From: Streptomyces sp. H27-H1
GTDB lineage: Bacteria > Actinomycetota > Actinomycetes > Streptomycetales > Streptomycetaceae
Length of the DNA stretch: 64,000 nucleotides
Reading direction: 5' to 3'
NCBI RefSeq assembly: GCF_026627445.1
Contig: NZ_JAPNLJ010000001.1
Coordinates: 186,001-250,000 of the forward strand
In this document: in pieces, positions 1 to 8,914 of the stretch
How positions within the stretch are numbered: the stretch's first letter is position 1
Layout of the letters: every line of letters begins with the position of its first letter
Position numbers and translations under genes: made by a program
Notes under the pieces: generated by a model
Seen by the model: only the letters and a program-made list of their open reading frames with translations
The model's database searches: none
What the model was told of the DNA's origin: nothing

Positions 1-4
1 CCCT

Positions 5-475
5 ATGAGCATCTGGTGGTCTCTCCACTTGAGGCGCGAAGCAGCGAGTGTGCCCCTCGCGAGGCGGCTGCTGTTGGGGACGATGGAGACGGCGGGGGTG
101 GACCCGGACATCTCCTTCGACCTGTCGGTGGCGTTGAGCGAGGCGTGCGCGAACGCGGTGGAGCACGGTGGCCGCGAAGCCCCGTGCTCGGGATTCACGG
201 ACGGCGAATCTCCGGAAGGGACCGGGGCGTACCACGTCACGGCCTACCTGGACGGGGACCGCTGCCGCATCGAGGTGAGCGACTCGGGTCCGGGGTTCCC
301 GGCCGCGACGGTGTCCCGGCGCAGACCCTCGCTGTCCGAGCACGGCCGGGGCCTGCACCTGATCGAGGAACTCGCCGACCACGTCCGGTTCCGCAACCGG
401 CCGGGCCGGGGCGCGGTGGTCAGCTTCGACAAGATGCTGAAGTGGCGCGACGGCGCACTGCTGAAGGTGTCGTAG
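5..475 (+). CDS. ATP-binding anti-sigma-type regulator (HATPase_c_2)
   Basis: The 156-residue protein is a single GHKL ATPase domain of the RsbW/SpoIIAB type found in many copies in Streptomyces. The N-box is ALSEACANAVEHG (about residues 42-54), the G1 box is VSDSGPGFP and the G2 box is HGRGLHLIEEL. Family members bind sigma or anti-anti-sigma factors and may phosphorylate the latter. It has no membrane segment. The ATG at 5 is the first start visible; the gene begins at the window edge, so an upstream start cannot be excluded. It ends just before a strong bidirectional terminator. The partner is not identifiable here. Confidence 0.85.
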   Translation: MSIWWSLHLRREAASVPLARRLLLGTMETAGVDPDISFDLSVALSEACANAVEHGGREAPCSGFTDGESPEGTGAYHVTAYLDGDRCRIEVSDSGPGFPAATVSRRRPSLSEHGRGLHLIEELADHVRFRNRPGRGAVVSFDKMLKWRDGALLKVS

Positions 476-522
476 ACGCGCCGATGGGCGGAACCCGACG
501 AGGGTTCCGCCCATCGGCGCGT
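476..522. terminator. Bidirectional intrinsic terminator
   Basis: A perfect 21-bp inverted repeat (arms 476-496 and 502-522, 5-nt loop GACGA) separates the convergent ends of the ATPase gene and the aminopeptidase gene. It has no T-run, as is usual in Streptomyces, and its position suggests it serves both genes. Confidence 0.85.
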
Positions 523-531
523 ACGGGGGCG

Positions 532-1998
532 TCAGCTCTTGAGCCGCGCCATCCACGCCTCGACCTCGTCCGAGGTGCGGGGCAGCCCGGCCGACAGGTT
601 CCGGTTGCCGTCCTCCGTGACGAGGATGTCGTCCTCGATCCGGACGCCGATGCCGCGGTACTCCTGCGGCACCGTCAGATCGTCGGCCTGGAAGTACAGA
701 CCGGGCTCGACGGTCAGGCACATGCCCGGCTCCAGCGTGCCCTCGACGTACGCCTCGGTGCGCGCGGCGGCGCAGTCGTGGACGTCCATGCCGAGCATGT
801 GGCCGGTGCCGTGCAGGGTCCAGCGGCGCTGCAGACCGAGCTCCAGGACCCGCTCGGCCGGTCCCTCCACCAGGCCCCACTCGACGAGCTTCTCGGCGAG
901 CACGTGCTGCGAGGCGTCGTGGAAGTCGCGGAACTTCGCACCAGGCTTGACGGCGGCGATGCCGGCTTCCTGGGAGGCGTAGACCGCGTCGTAGATCTTG
1001 CGCTGGATGTCGGTGTACGTGCCGCTGATCGGCAGCGTGCGCGTGACGTCGGCGGTGTAGAGGGAGTGGGTCTCCACACCGGCGTCGAGCAGCAGCAGGT
1101 CGCCGGAGCGGACGTCGCCGTCGTTGCGGACCCAGTGCAGGGTGCAGGCGTGCGGGCCGGCGGCGCAGATGGAGCCGTAGCCGATGTCGTTGCCCTCGAC
1201 GCGGGCACGCAGGAAGAAGGTGCCCTCGATGTAGCGCTCGGAGGTGGCCTCGGCCTTGTCGAGCACCTTCACGACGTCCTCGAAGCCGCGGACGGTGGAG
1301 TCGACGGCCTTCTGCAGCTCGCCGATCTCGAACGCGTCCTTCACGGCGCGGGCCTCGGAGAGGTAGACGCGCAGCTCCTCGTCGCGCTCCTTGGTGACCT
1401 TGTCGGTCAGGGCGGTCTCGATGACGGAGTCGTGGGCGCGCACGGTGCGGACCGGGCCCTCGGCCTCGGCCAGCTCCTCGGGGAGCTTGCGGACGTCCTT
1501 GGCCGGCATGCCCAGGAGCTGCTCGGCCTCCGTGAGGGAGTGGCGGCGGCCGACCCACAGCTCGCCGCTGCCGGAGAGCCAGAACTCGCCGTTCTCGCGG
1601 TCGGAGCGGGGCAGCAGGTAGACGGTGGCGGTGTGGCCGGTCTCCCCCGTGGGCTCCAGGACCAGGACGCCGTTCTCGGTCTGGTCGCCGGTGAGGTACG
1701 CGTACTCGGTCGAGGCGCGGAAGGGGTACTCGGTGTCGTTCGAGCGCGTCTTCAGCCGGCCGGCGGGGACGACGGGGCGCTCACCGGGGAAGCGCCGGGA
1801 CAGCGCGGAGCGGCGGGCGGCGGTGTGCACGGCCTGAGCGATCGGCTCCAGTCCACGCAGCTCGGTGTCTGCCCAGCCGGTGCGCATGCTTGCCGCGAGT
1901 TCCTCGCTGACACCCGGGTACAGCCCGTTCTTGCGCTGCTTGTGCTTCTTCTTGGGCTGCTCTTCTTCCGGGGTCTCCGGGGTGAGCTCGTCAGCCAC
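532..1998 (-). CDS. Xaa-Pro aminopeptidase (M24 family)
   Basis: This 488-residue cytoplasmic metallopeptidase removes N-terminal residues preceding proline. It has an AMP_N-type N-terminal domain (about residues 45-200) and a pita-bread catalytic domain (about 225-470). The expected metal ligands are visible in order: LLLDAGVE, DVTRTLPISG, HGTGHMLGMDVHD, VEPGLYF and RIEDDILV. Length fits the PepP family. The N-terminal 25 residues are rich in Lys and Glu and look like a disordered tail. It is transcribed leftwards towards the hairpin shared with the gene at 5-475. Confidence 0.93.
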   Translation of the reverse strand: MADELTPETPEEEQPKKKHKQRKNGLYPGVSEELAASMRTGWADTELRGLEPIAQAVHTAARRSALSRRFPGERPVVPAGRLKTRSNDTEYPFRASTEYAYLTGDQTENGVLVLEPTGETGHTATVYLLPRSDRENGEFWLSGSGELWVGRRHSLTEAEQLLGMPAKDVRKLPEELAEAEGPVRTVRAHDSVIETALTDKVTKERDEELRVYLSEARAVKDAFEIGELQKAVDSTVRGFEDVVKVLDKAEATSERYIEGTFFLRARVEGNDIGYGSICAAGPHACTLHWVRNDGDVRSGDLLLLDAGVETHSLYTADVTRTLPISGTYTDIQRKIYDAVYASQEAGIAAVKPGAKFRDFHDASQHVLAEKLVEWGLVEGPAERVLELGLQRRWTLHGTGHMLGMDVHDCAAARTEAYVEGTLEPGMCLTVEPGLYFQADDLTVPQEYRGIGVRIEDDILVTEDGNRNLSAGLPRTSDEVEAWMARLKS

Positions 1999-2130
1999 GT
2001 CTTCTCCTCAGTACGACGGACACGGACCGGGTATGGACCTCATCCATCGTATGTGTGAGCGGACTCCCCCCGACGGGTCGTGTGACAAATCCGCCAAACC
2101 GGGTCACACGCCCCGGGCCGCTCGAACCGT

Positions 2131-2255
2131 CTCACGTCCCGCGTCTCACGTCCCGCGTCACACGTCCGCATCACACCTTCTGTGTCCCGTGTGGCCCGTC
2201 CCGCGTGACCCGTGCCGTATCACCCGTCCCGCATCACCCGTCCCGCATCACTCGA
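2131..2255. repeat. Degenerate 14-bp tandem repeat array
   Basis: About nine units of 14 bp lie between the 3' end of the SpoIIE gene and the aminopeptidase start. Two adjacent units are CTCACGTCCCGCGT (2131-2158); further right they drift to CCCGCATCACCCGT (2228-2241). One unit is 13 bp. The last unit runs into the SpoIIE stop region. The function is unknown. Confidence 0.7.
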
Positions 2256-3858
2256 ACCGTGCCGCGAGCAGCACGATGTCCTCGGAGGTGTCCGCGGGCG
2301 AAATGCCGCCGCCCCCTTCGCCGTCCGGCAGCACCGTCCGCAGGATGTGGTCGCAGATGGCGGCCGGGTCCTCGCGGGCGCTACGGGGAATCCCCGCGGC
2401 GGCGGCGTGCAGCCGCGCGTACGCCCGGTCCATCGGGTCCCCGGTCCGACGGAGCAGCCCGTCCGTGTAGAGCAGCACCGTTTCTCCGGGCGCGGGCTCG
2501 ATCTCCACGCTCGGGGCCTCCCAGCAGGACAGCATCCCCAGCGGCGCGGAGAGGGTGGTCTCCACGTACTCGGTACGCCGCTCGCCGATCAGCAGCGGCG
2601 GAGTGTGCCCGGCTCCGGCCAGGATGAGCTTGCGTCCCCGGTCGCCCGGCCGGCCGCCGGCCTGGCCACCGGCGGGCTCGCAGTAGGCGAAGAGCGCGGT
2701 CGCCGAGCGCGCGGGCTCGGTCAGGCGCAGCAGCAGCTCCAGGTCGGAGAGGACGGCGACGGGGTCCTCGCCCTCCATGACGGCGTACGCCCGCAGCGAG
2801 GCCCGCAGCCGGCCCATCGCGGCGATGGCGCTGGGGCCCGACCCGGTGACGGAGCCGACGGCCAGCCCGAGGGCGCCCTCCGGCAGCGGCAGCGCGTCGT
2901 ACCAGTCGCCTCCGCCGTGCGGGCCGGTGTGGTGCCGGGCGGCGAGCTGGACCCCGGGGATCCGCGGGAGCCTGCTGGGCAGCAGTTCCTCGGCGACGAT
3001 GGCCAGGCTGGACCGGGCGCGCTCCACCTCCAGCATCCGGGCGAGATGCTCGGCGGCGTGCCGGACGTAGAGCCCGGCCAGGTCGCGCTGGCGGTCGCTG
3101 GGCTCGGCCTGTTCGTCGTAGAGCCAGACGGCCGCACCGAGCCGGCCGATGGCCTCGGCGGTCAGCGGCAGCGAGTAGCTGGCGGCGTAACCCAGGCGGG
3201 CGGCGACCTCGCGGTGCCGGGGGTCGACCGGGGTGGTGTGCCCCCCGGCGCCGGGGCCGGGGTTCGTTCCGGGCTCGGGGAGGACCTCGGAACCGCCGTG
3301 GGCGTCGGGCAGGCCGTCGAGGATGCGGCCGTGCGAGGTGGCGCTGCGCGGCACCGTCTCGATGTGGCCGAGGTCGGCGTGGCCCAGCCCGAGGCCGATC
3401 GTGGTGGTGGGGCCGAGTCCGTCGGAGGGCTCCAGGACGATCAGGCCGCGCCGGGCGCCGACGAGGGAGGCACCCGCTCGCAGGAACTCCTGGAGGGAAG
3501 AGGTGAGGTCACAGGCGCGGGCGAGCCGCTCGGTGAGTTCGTGGAGGGTGGTGAGGTCGGAGACCATGCCCGCGAGCCGGTCCTGAATGACCGAGCTCGC
3601 GGCGGGGCCCTGTGCCGGAGCGTGGGCCGTCCGCGGGGTCGTGGTCGTGGTGGTGGGCACCGGTGTGGGCGCCACAGTGTGCGGGGACGCTGTGACAGCT
3701 GGATCGATTCCAGCCACTTTCGGCAGATGCGGGGCGCTCATGGCGTCCGCCTTTCCAGCTGGTGCGATTCGCCATATAGCATCGCAAACCCCCAGATCAT
3801 GCTGCGCCGCTATCAATGAATCCACATCTACACGCACACGAGGAGCGATGTCCAGCAT
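2248..3858 (-). CDS. GAF/SpoIIE PP2C-type phosphatase
   Basis: The 536-residue protein has a Pro/Thr-rich N-terminus, a GAF sensor domain (about 75-240) and a SpoIIE-type PP2C domain (about 310-535). Such phosphatases dephosphorylate anti-anti-sigma factors in partner-switching pathways, and the RsbW-type ATPases at 5-475 and 7195-7737 could belong to one. Metal-site motifs GGGDWYD and LYTDGLL are present, but the usual VGDVSGHG motif reads VGSVTGSG, so one Asp is replaced by Ser. I chose the start MLDIAPRVRV because the beginning of the protein family, as I remember it, fits there; the frame is open for 118 more codons upstream. The ribosome site is weak. Confidence 0.85.
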   Translation of the reverse strand: MLDIAPRVRVDVDSLIAAQHDLGVCDAIWRIAPAGKADAMSAPHLPKVAGIDPAVTASPHTVAPTPVPTTTTTTPRTAHAPAQGPAASSVIQDRLAGMVSDLTTLHELTERLARACDLTSSLQEFLRAGASLVGARRGLIVLEPSDGLGPTTTIGLGLGHADLGHIETVPRSATSHGRILDGLPDAHGGSEVLPEPGTNPGPGAGGHTTPVDPRHREVAARLGYAASYSLPLTAEAIGRLGAAVWLYDEQAEPSDRQRDLAGLYVRHAAEHLARMLEVERARSSLAIVAEELLPSRLPRIPGVQLAARHHTGPHGGGDWYDALPLPEGALGLAVGSVTGSGPSAIAAMGRLRASLRAYAVMEGEDPVAVLSDLELLLRLTEPARSATALFAYCEPAGGQAGGRPGDRGRKLILAGAGHTPPLLIGERRTEYVETTLSAPLGMLSCWEAPSVEIEPAPGETVLLYTDGLLRRTGDPMDRAYARLHAAAAGIPRSAREDPAAICDHILRTVLPDGEGGGGISPADTSEDIVLLAARFE

Positions 3859-4266
3859 TGCCCAGCTGGGAATCCTGGTGTCCGTGGGGCGGCAACTCAC
3901 TGTTCGGTCAAGGCTAGAACTTGGCCGGAAAGGGCAGGGAGCGGGCGGTTTTTGCGGTCGACTGGGCGAGTCCTTCAGCCTGTCCGGGTACGTAATCGGT
4001 TGCACCCGGGGAGAGTTGGCGCAGCCCGGTGCCCGCCGGGAACCGCCGGGCACGGCCCGTCGTCCCCATCGACGACAGCCGTTCCCCCGCGCAGTCCCGG
4101 GTCGCGTACCGCCTTCGCCGGACGTTTCATGGACCCGTAAGACAACTGCACGAACCGTGTGAACCTGCTTCAGGCGGACAGTGACGCGAAACGTGCACGT
4201 GTGGTGAACCACCGCTTACATGGTGTGATGTGGCCCTCGGCGTTCAACGGAAAGGAACGAGCGCTC
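3859..4266. other. Intergenic region between divergent genes
   Basis: This 408-bp gap separates the SpoIIE gene (leftwards) from the primase-polymerase-like gene (rightwards), so it should hold both promoters. I see no convincing hairpin, repeat or conserved operator in it. Confidence 0.5.
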
Positions 4267-4965
4267 ATGCGCGAGATCCTCGGAAGGCGTCTCCAGCGGC
4301 TCCGCAATCGTTTGCGAACCCTGCGCCCCGCCCCGCCGCAGGGCAGCGGGCCCGCTCTGCTCGACGCGGCGCTCACCTGCGCCACCACCTGGCGCTGGCC
4401 CGTACTGCCGGGCGTCGGACGCTCCGGCACCGACAGCACCCGGTGCGCCTGCCCCGACCTCGACTGCGCCGTGCCCGGCGCGCACCCCTTCGACCCCGGG
4501 CTGCTCGCGGCCACCACCGACCCGCGGATGGTGTCCTGGTGGTGGGCCAACCGGGCGGGCGCCCCGATCCTGCTGGCCACCGGCGGGACCGCGCCCTGCG
4601 CGGTGAGCCTGCCCGCCGCGGCGGCCGAGCGCGCCGTCGTACGACTGGACGCCCTGGGAATGCGCCTCGGGCCGGTCGTGGCCACGCCCACCCGGTGGTC
4701 GCTGCTCGTGGCGCCGTACTCGCTGGAGCGGCTCGGCGAGGTCCTCTATGCCAAGGACCACGTGCCTTCCTCGCTGCGTTTCCACGGCGAGGGCGGCTAC
4801 TTGCTGCTGCCGCCCTCCGCCGCCATCGGCGGCGGCCAGGTGCGGTGGGAGCGCGAGCCCGCACGGGCCGGGGAGATCTGGCTGCCGGAGGTGGAGGCGC
4901 TCGTGGACGCGCTGGTGGAGGCGAGCAGCGAGGCACCGGGCGGCGGGAGCCGGCTCGCGTACTGA
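4267..4965 (+). CDS. Primase-polymerase-like protein (prim-pol N-terminal domain)
   Basis: The 232-residue protein resembles the N-terminal half of bifunctional DNA primase/polymerases: an N-terminal helix followed by AALTCATTWRWPVLPG, a Cys-containing stretch (RCACPDLDC, PGAHPFDPG) and WWWANRAGAPILLATGG. It is a stand-alone chromosomal copy with no helicase domain. The acidic metal-binding residues of active prim-pol are not obvious, so catalysis is doubtful. The ATG at 4267 is preceded by GGAAAGGAA (4249-4257). The 14-bp repeat array begins at its stop codon. Confidence 0.75.
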   Translation: MREILGRRLQRLRNRLRTLRPAPPQGSGPALLDAALTCATTWRWPVLPGVGRSGTDSTRCACPDLDCAVPGAHPFDPGLLAATTDPRMVSWWWANRAGAPILLATGGTAPCAVSLPAAAAERAVVRLDALGMRLGPVVATPTRWSLLVAPYSLERLGEVLYAKDHVPSSLRFHGEGGYLLLPPSAAIGGGQVRWEREPARAGEIWLPEVEALVDALVEASSEAPGGGSRLAY

Positions 4966-5086
4966 GGCCGGTGCGCCAAATCCGGTGTGCCGAACCCGGC
5001 GTACCAAACCTGACCCACCAAACCTGACCCACCAAACCCAATGCACCGAGGCCCGCGTACTGGCGCCTGTGCACTGGCGGATCACT
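4961..5086. repeat. Degenerate 14-bp tandem repeat array
   Basis: Nine consecutive 14-bp units keep exact spacing from 4961 to 5086. The two at 5003-5016 and 5017-5030 are identical (ACCAAACCTGACCC). Neighbours such as GCCGAACCCGGCGT and ACCGAGGCCCGCGT have drifted in sequence but kept the period. The array starts inside the last codons of the preceding gene. Confidence 0.75.
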
Positions 5087-5171
5087 CGTACGGGTGTCAG
5101 CGAGACGAGTTTCCAAGGGAATTGGGCGCGGGGATCTCCGCGCCCCATTCCCGCATCGCTATCTTCGGCGA

Positions 5172-5795
5172 ATGAATCTCCGCCTGATCGGTATCGGCGC
5201 CGGTGTGTTGATCATCTTGTCGCTCCCGTTGGCGGGAGCGATCGCCGGGCCGGATTTCGCCGGTCAGGGCGATGGAAAGGGTGGAGGACTGCTCTCCACT
5301 TTCGGGCTCGGTCGCCCTTCCGCGGATGACCCGAAGTCTTCGGGCTCCGCGGATTCGGGCGGCGAGGGCGCGAGTTCCGCCTCCGGCCGGCCCCGTACGC
5401 TGGCAGCAGGCGGGGCGCCGGCCCGCCCGGGTCCGGCCGAGCAGTCGCGTACGGACGCGCGCTGCGGACCCGAACTGTCCTCCCCGCAGGGGGTGGAGGC
5501 GCAAACCTGCGTCCTGTCCGGTGACGGCCGGACGTGGGGGCGCAGCTACTACCGCAACACCAGCGGCCGCGCGCTCGACGCGGTGCTCACGGTGATGGGT
5601 CCCGCGGGGCGCACGGTGCAGATCCGCTGCGCGGTCGGCGCGGGCGACGAGCCGGGGCTGTGCGAAACGCCGAGGGAGGAGTCGGCCGGGTCTCCGGGCG
5701 ATTACTCGGCCGTAGCGGAATTTGCAGTTCCGGATGATGAAGGAGCCCTGCTCCTGCGGTCCGGGAGCAACTCACCGGAACCGGGTGACGGTTGA
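5172..5795 (+). CDS. Secreted or membrane-anchored hypothetical protein
   Basis: The 207-residue protein starts with a short hydrophobic segment (GIGAGVLIILSLPLAGAIAG, residues 7-26), consistent with a signal peptide or N-terminal anchor. A Gly/Ser/Ala-rich linker (about 30-90) follows, then a small domain with four cysteines (RCGPE, QTCVL, RCAVG, LCETP) that could form two disulfides outside the cell. I do not recognise a family. The ATG at 5172 directly precedes the hydrophobic segment. A hairpin follows the stop. Confidence 0.7.
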   Translation: MNLRLIGIGAGVLIILSLPLAGAIAGPDFAGQGDGKGGGLLSTFGLGRPSADDPKSSGSADSGGEGASSASGRPRTLAAGGAPARPGPAEQSRTDARCGPELSSPQGVEAQTCVLSGDGRTWGRSYYRNTSGRALDAVLTVMGPAGRTVQIRCAVGAGDEPGLCETPREESAGSPGDYSAVAEFAVPDDEGALLLRSGSNSPEPGDG

Positions 5796-5815
5796 GCGTC
5801 ACCGAAAAATCAAAG

Positions 5816-5855
5816 GCCCGGTCGCTGGCGACGGGGGATGCACCAGCGACCGGGC
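5816..5855 (+). terminator. Intrinsic terminator
   Basis: Perfect 13-bp arms (5816-5828, GCCCGGTCGCTGG, and 5843-5855) flank a 14-nt loop, 20 bp after the stop of the secreted protein gene. Confidence 0.8.
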
Positions 5856-5958
5856 TACAAGAACGGTAACAAGAGATCGCCTGTTCGCAAATTCGATCTC
5901 TGATATTCGGACACCGATTTGCAGGCGATTAGCGGGAGTTGTGACCCCGATCACCGGT

Positions 5959-5980
5959 GGCGGGTCACCGGTGACCCGCC
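5959..5980. terminator. Palindrome between convergent genes
   Basis: A perfect 22-bp palindrome with half-site GGCGGGTCACC lies between the convergent genes ending at 5795 and 6037. It is probably the terminator of the SEC-C protein gene; a protein-binding site is possible because there is no loop. Confidence 0.5.
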
Positions 5981-6036
5981 TGTGGGACCTCCCGCAGGCT
6001 CTCGTGCCGGGCTCCCGAAGAGGCCCGGCGTCCCGG

Positions 6037-7011
6037 TCAGCTGAGCGTGACCTGGCGGTTGGTGAGGCCGCCGCGTGCCCGGCGCTCCTCCGTGGTCAGC
6101 GGCGCGTCCGTCGCGAGGGCCGCGGCAAGGCGCTCCGCGAGCTCGGCCGCCGGCTTCTCCACATCCTCCGCCGAGACTCCGGTGGGCAGGTCCCAGACGG
6201 GGACCATCAGGCCGTGGGCGCGGAAGGAACCGACCAGCTTGGTGCCCTCGCCGAGCGAGGACGTGCCCGCCGCGTGCAGTCGCGCGAGCGCGTCGAGCAG
6301 CTTCTCCTCGGGGTGCGGCATGACCCAGCGCAGGTGGTTCTTGTCCGGGGTCTCGCACCAGTAGGCGGCGTCCGCACCGGTCAGCTTGACGGTCGGGATG
6401 GCGGCCGCGTTGGCGCGCTCCAGGGAGGCGGCGATCTCCGGGGAGGCGTTCTGGGCGCTCTCCGCTTCCGGAATCCAGAATTCGAACCCGCTGTGTACAA
6501 CCGGCTCGAAACCGCCGTCCGCGGACAGGAGATCCTGAAGTCGCGGACCCTCGGCCGGCACCCGGCGGGCCGCGATGACGGTGCCCGGCTCGGCGACGAG
6601 CGCGCGCTCCAGGGTGTCGGCCATGTCCCGGGCGAGGTCGCCGGTGGTCGAGTCGTTCTGCAGGCCGAGCAGGACGGAGCCGTCCTCGCGGCGCAATGCC
6701 GGGGAGGCCAGCGGGAGTACGGTCACCAAGGTGACGGAGGGGACGCCCTCGGGCAGTCCGCCCTTGAGGGTGAGCGGCACGGTGGCGGCGGGGACGAGCT
6801 CGCGCAGCGCCACCCAGTCGCACTCGCCGGGCAGGCCCTCGAACGGGCGGGCCACGTGCTCGGTGACGGCGTGCGCGGCGGCGGCGCCGTGGCAGGCCTT
6901 GTAGCGGCGCCCGGATCCGCAGGGGCAGGGCTCGCGAGGGCCCACCACCGGGATCTCCCCGCTGTTGAGCTGCGGCTTTGCGGACTTCGCGGCGGGGCGC
7001 TTCTTGGCCAT
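6037..7011 (-). CDS. SEC-C motif protein (DUF5926 type)
   Basis: The 324-residue protein starts with a Lys/Ala-rich tail followed by a SEC-C zinc motif, [15 protein letters not shown] (about residues 28-42). The remaining 280 residues match my memory of the actinobacterial DUF5926 family. SEC-C motifs bind zinc and mediate protein contacts, as in SecA, but the role of this family is unknown. It has no signal peptide. MAKKRPAAK was taken as the start because the zinc motif follows it and the upstream codons look non-coding. It ends facing the gene at 5172-5795. Confidence 0.85.
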   Translation of the reverse strand: MAKKRPAAKSAKPQLNSGEIPVVGPREPCPCGSGRRYKACHGAAAAHAVTEHVARPFEGLPGECDWVALRELVPAATVPLTLKGGLPEGVPSVTLVTVLPLASPALRREDGSVLLGLQNDSTTGDLARDMADTLERALVAEPGTVIAARRVPAEGPRLQDLLSADGGFEPVVHSGFEFWIPEAESAQNASPEIAASLERANAAAIPTVKLTGADAAYWCETPDKNHLRWVMPHPEEKLLDALARLHAAGTSSLGEGTKLVGSFRAHGLMVPVWDLPTGVSAEDVEKPAAELAERLAAALATDAPLTTEERRARGGLTNRQVTLS

Positions 7012-7062
7012 CGTGGGTGTCTCCCGGTTGCGGCGGTACGGCGTCGGTCTGGGCGCGAGCCT

Positions 7063-7112
7063 AGCCGTTCGTACCGCCACAACCGGTGCCCAGCCGTTCG
7101 TACCGCCACAAC
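7063..7112. repeat. Two 21-bp direct repeats upstream of the SEC-C gene
   Basis: Identical 21-bp copies at 7063-7083 and 7092-7112 (core CCGTTCGTACCGCCACAAC) have a 29-bp period. A degenerate inverted copy lies near 7026. Their position 50-100 bp upstream of the SEC-C gene start fits an operator or duplicated promoter. Confidence 0.6.
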
Positions 7113-7194
7113 GGGTGGGGGCGGCCGGAAGCACGGTCGGCGTGTGCTCCCGGTCGGTCGCCATCTGTCCACCCGCGGTCGGGTACCGATCGGA

Positions 7195-7737
7195 TCAGGG
7201 ATCCAGATCGTCGAAGGCCGTACTGAAATCGATCGCCGGGGGCGCGACGCGCGTAGCGAAATCCTCGTGCCGGGTCCCACAGGCGACGATCGCCCAGACG
7301 GTGACCTCACCCGCCGCTCCGTCCCGGACACCCCAGTCCTGGGCCAGGGCGCTGATGATGTTCAGCCCCCGTCCGCCCCGTGCGGTGACCGAGGGTTTGG
7401 CCGGGATGGGGCGGGTGGGCCCGCCGCCGTCCGTGACCTCGACCGTCAGACGCCCCGCTTTGTCCACGCGCCACGACGCCTGTATCCCACCGTCGCCGAT
7501 CTCCCGGATGGCCAGCGGTCTGCCGTGCCGGCAGGCGTTGCTGAGCAGTTCGGAAAGGATCAGTACTGCGTCATCCACGATCGATTCGGACAGTCCGCTG
7601 ATGCGCAACTGCTCGCGCATCCGGTGCCTTGCCTCACCCACGCCCGCAGGACCATGGGACACGTCCATGCACGACGACGTGGGCACTTCTTGTGCCACCA
7701 TCAACGCCACCCCCGGAACCTCCTTAGCCCCACGCAT
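7195..7737 (-). CDS. ATP-binding anti-sigma-type regulator
   Basis: This 180-residue protein is an RsbW-type GHKL ATPase: N-box LILSELLSNACRHG, G1 VTDGGGPTRP and G2 GGRGLNIISALA. It may control a sigma factor through partner switching. The start is uncertain. MRGAKEVPG (7737) is how I remember homologues beginning, but AAGGAGG sits 8 nt before an in-frame GTG at 7710, which would give 171 residues. It is read leftwards, divergently from nothing obvious; the region up to 7881 is probably its promoter. Confidence 0.83.
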   Translation of the reverse strand: MRGAKEVPGVALMVAQEVPTSSCMDVSHGPAGVGEARHRMREQLRISGLSESIVDDAVLILSELLSNACRHGRPLAIREIGDGGIQASWRVDKAGRLTVEVTDGGGPTRPIPAKPSVTARGGRGLNIISALAQDWGVRDGAAGEVTVWAIVACGTRHEDFATRVAPPAIDFSTAFDDLDP

Positions 7738-7880
7738 GGTCTGGATGCCCCAATGGCCTGGACCGGAAACCGCCGCACGGGCGCCCGCTGACGCATTCGC
7801 GGCGCCGAATGCGGAGCGGATGCGCCGGTGCACACCCTGTAACGGATGGTTCGTGTGTGACGGATGCGCAAAACGGGACG

Positions 7881-8681
7881 TCAGCGGCCTAGCTGTGACA
7901 GAACTTGTCGTGGTCTGTTCGTGATGATGGCTTCTACACCTAGATCAGCGCAGAGCTGAACATCTTCCGGATCGTTCACGGTCCACGCGTGTACGGAGTA
8001 CCCGGCGGCCTGAAGTTTTCGGATGAAGCCCGGATGGCCGCGGACGATCCGCATCCCCGGCCCGGCGATCCGGATCCCGGCCGGCAGCCTTCCGTCCCGC
8101 ATCCGGGGCGAGATGAACTGCATCAGGTAGACGGTCGGGACCGTCGGGGCGGCCGCCCGGATCCGGTGCAGGGAGCGCGCGGAGAAGCTCATCACCCGGA
8201 CCGGGTGCGGGCCCTCGGCGGGCGGGGCGTCCAGCGCGAACCGCTTCAGGAGGAAGAGCAGGCGCTCCTCCACCTGTCCGGCCCAGCGGGTCGGGTGCTT
8301 CGTCTCGATCGCCAGCTGTACCGGCCGCCCGGCGTCCGCCACCAGTTCCAGGAGCCGCTCCAGGGTGAGTACTGAGGTCCGCTCGGGGTCCGAGTCCCAG
8401 TCGGGAGACTCTTCGCGGTCCTTCCACGAGCCGAAGTCGAGGGCGGCGAGATCGGCCAGCTCCAGGGCGGAGACGGCGCCCCGGCCGTTGGAGGTGCGGT
8501 TCACCCGCCGGTCGTGGACCAGGACCAGGTGGCCGTCGGCCGTGAGCCGGACATCGCATTCGAGGGCGTCGGCCCCGTCCTCGATGGCCTTGCGGTAGGC
8601 GGCCAGGGTGTGTTCGGGGGCATCCTCCGAGGCGCCGCGGTGGGCGACGACCTGGATGGGGCGCGGCGTTGCGTGGGTCAC
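7881..8681 (-). CDS. Glycerophosphodiester phosphodiesterase (GDPD)
   Basis: The 266-residue TIM-barrel enzyme hydrolyses glycerophosphodiesters to glycerol 3-phosphate and an alcohol. The family signature HRGASEDAPEHT is near residue 13. Metal and catalytic motifs ALECDVRLTADGHLVLVHD, AIETKHPT and HAWTVNDPED follow. There is no signal peptide, so it appears cytoplasmic. The GTG at 8681 places the HRG motif at the usual distance from the N-terminus; the open frame extends upstream without similarity. Confidence 0.92.
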   Translation of the reverse strand: MTHATPRPIQVVAHRGASEDAPEHTLAAYRKAIEDGADALECDVRLTADGHLVLVHDRRVNRTSNGRGAVSALELADLAALDFGSWKDREESPDWDSDPERTSVLTLERLLELVADAGRPVQLAIETKHPTRWAGQVEERLLFLLKRFALDAPPAEGPHPVRVMSFSARSLHRIRAAAPTVPTVYLMQFISPRMRDGRLPAGIRIAGPGMRIVRGHPGFIRKLQAAGYSVHAWTVNDPEDVQLCADLGVEAIITNRPRQVLSQLGR

Positions 8682-8914
8682 CGGCTCATGGTGCCACCGA
8701 GAGGGCCGCGGATGTCGGGGGAGCCCTGTGGGTGCTTCTGGGGATGCGCCCGAAATGTCGGAGATAAAGGATGGGGGAGACTCACAGGTCCGGCTTACAG
8801 TGCTCTGACGGGCCATGGGAAAGGCTTTGCCCAGGAACTTGTACGGCACGTCGAACGTTCAGCCGGACCGATCGCCCGTATTTCTGAAGCCGTGTGTGAC
8901 GAGGAGACAGCGCT

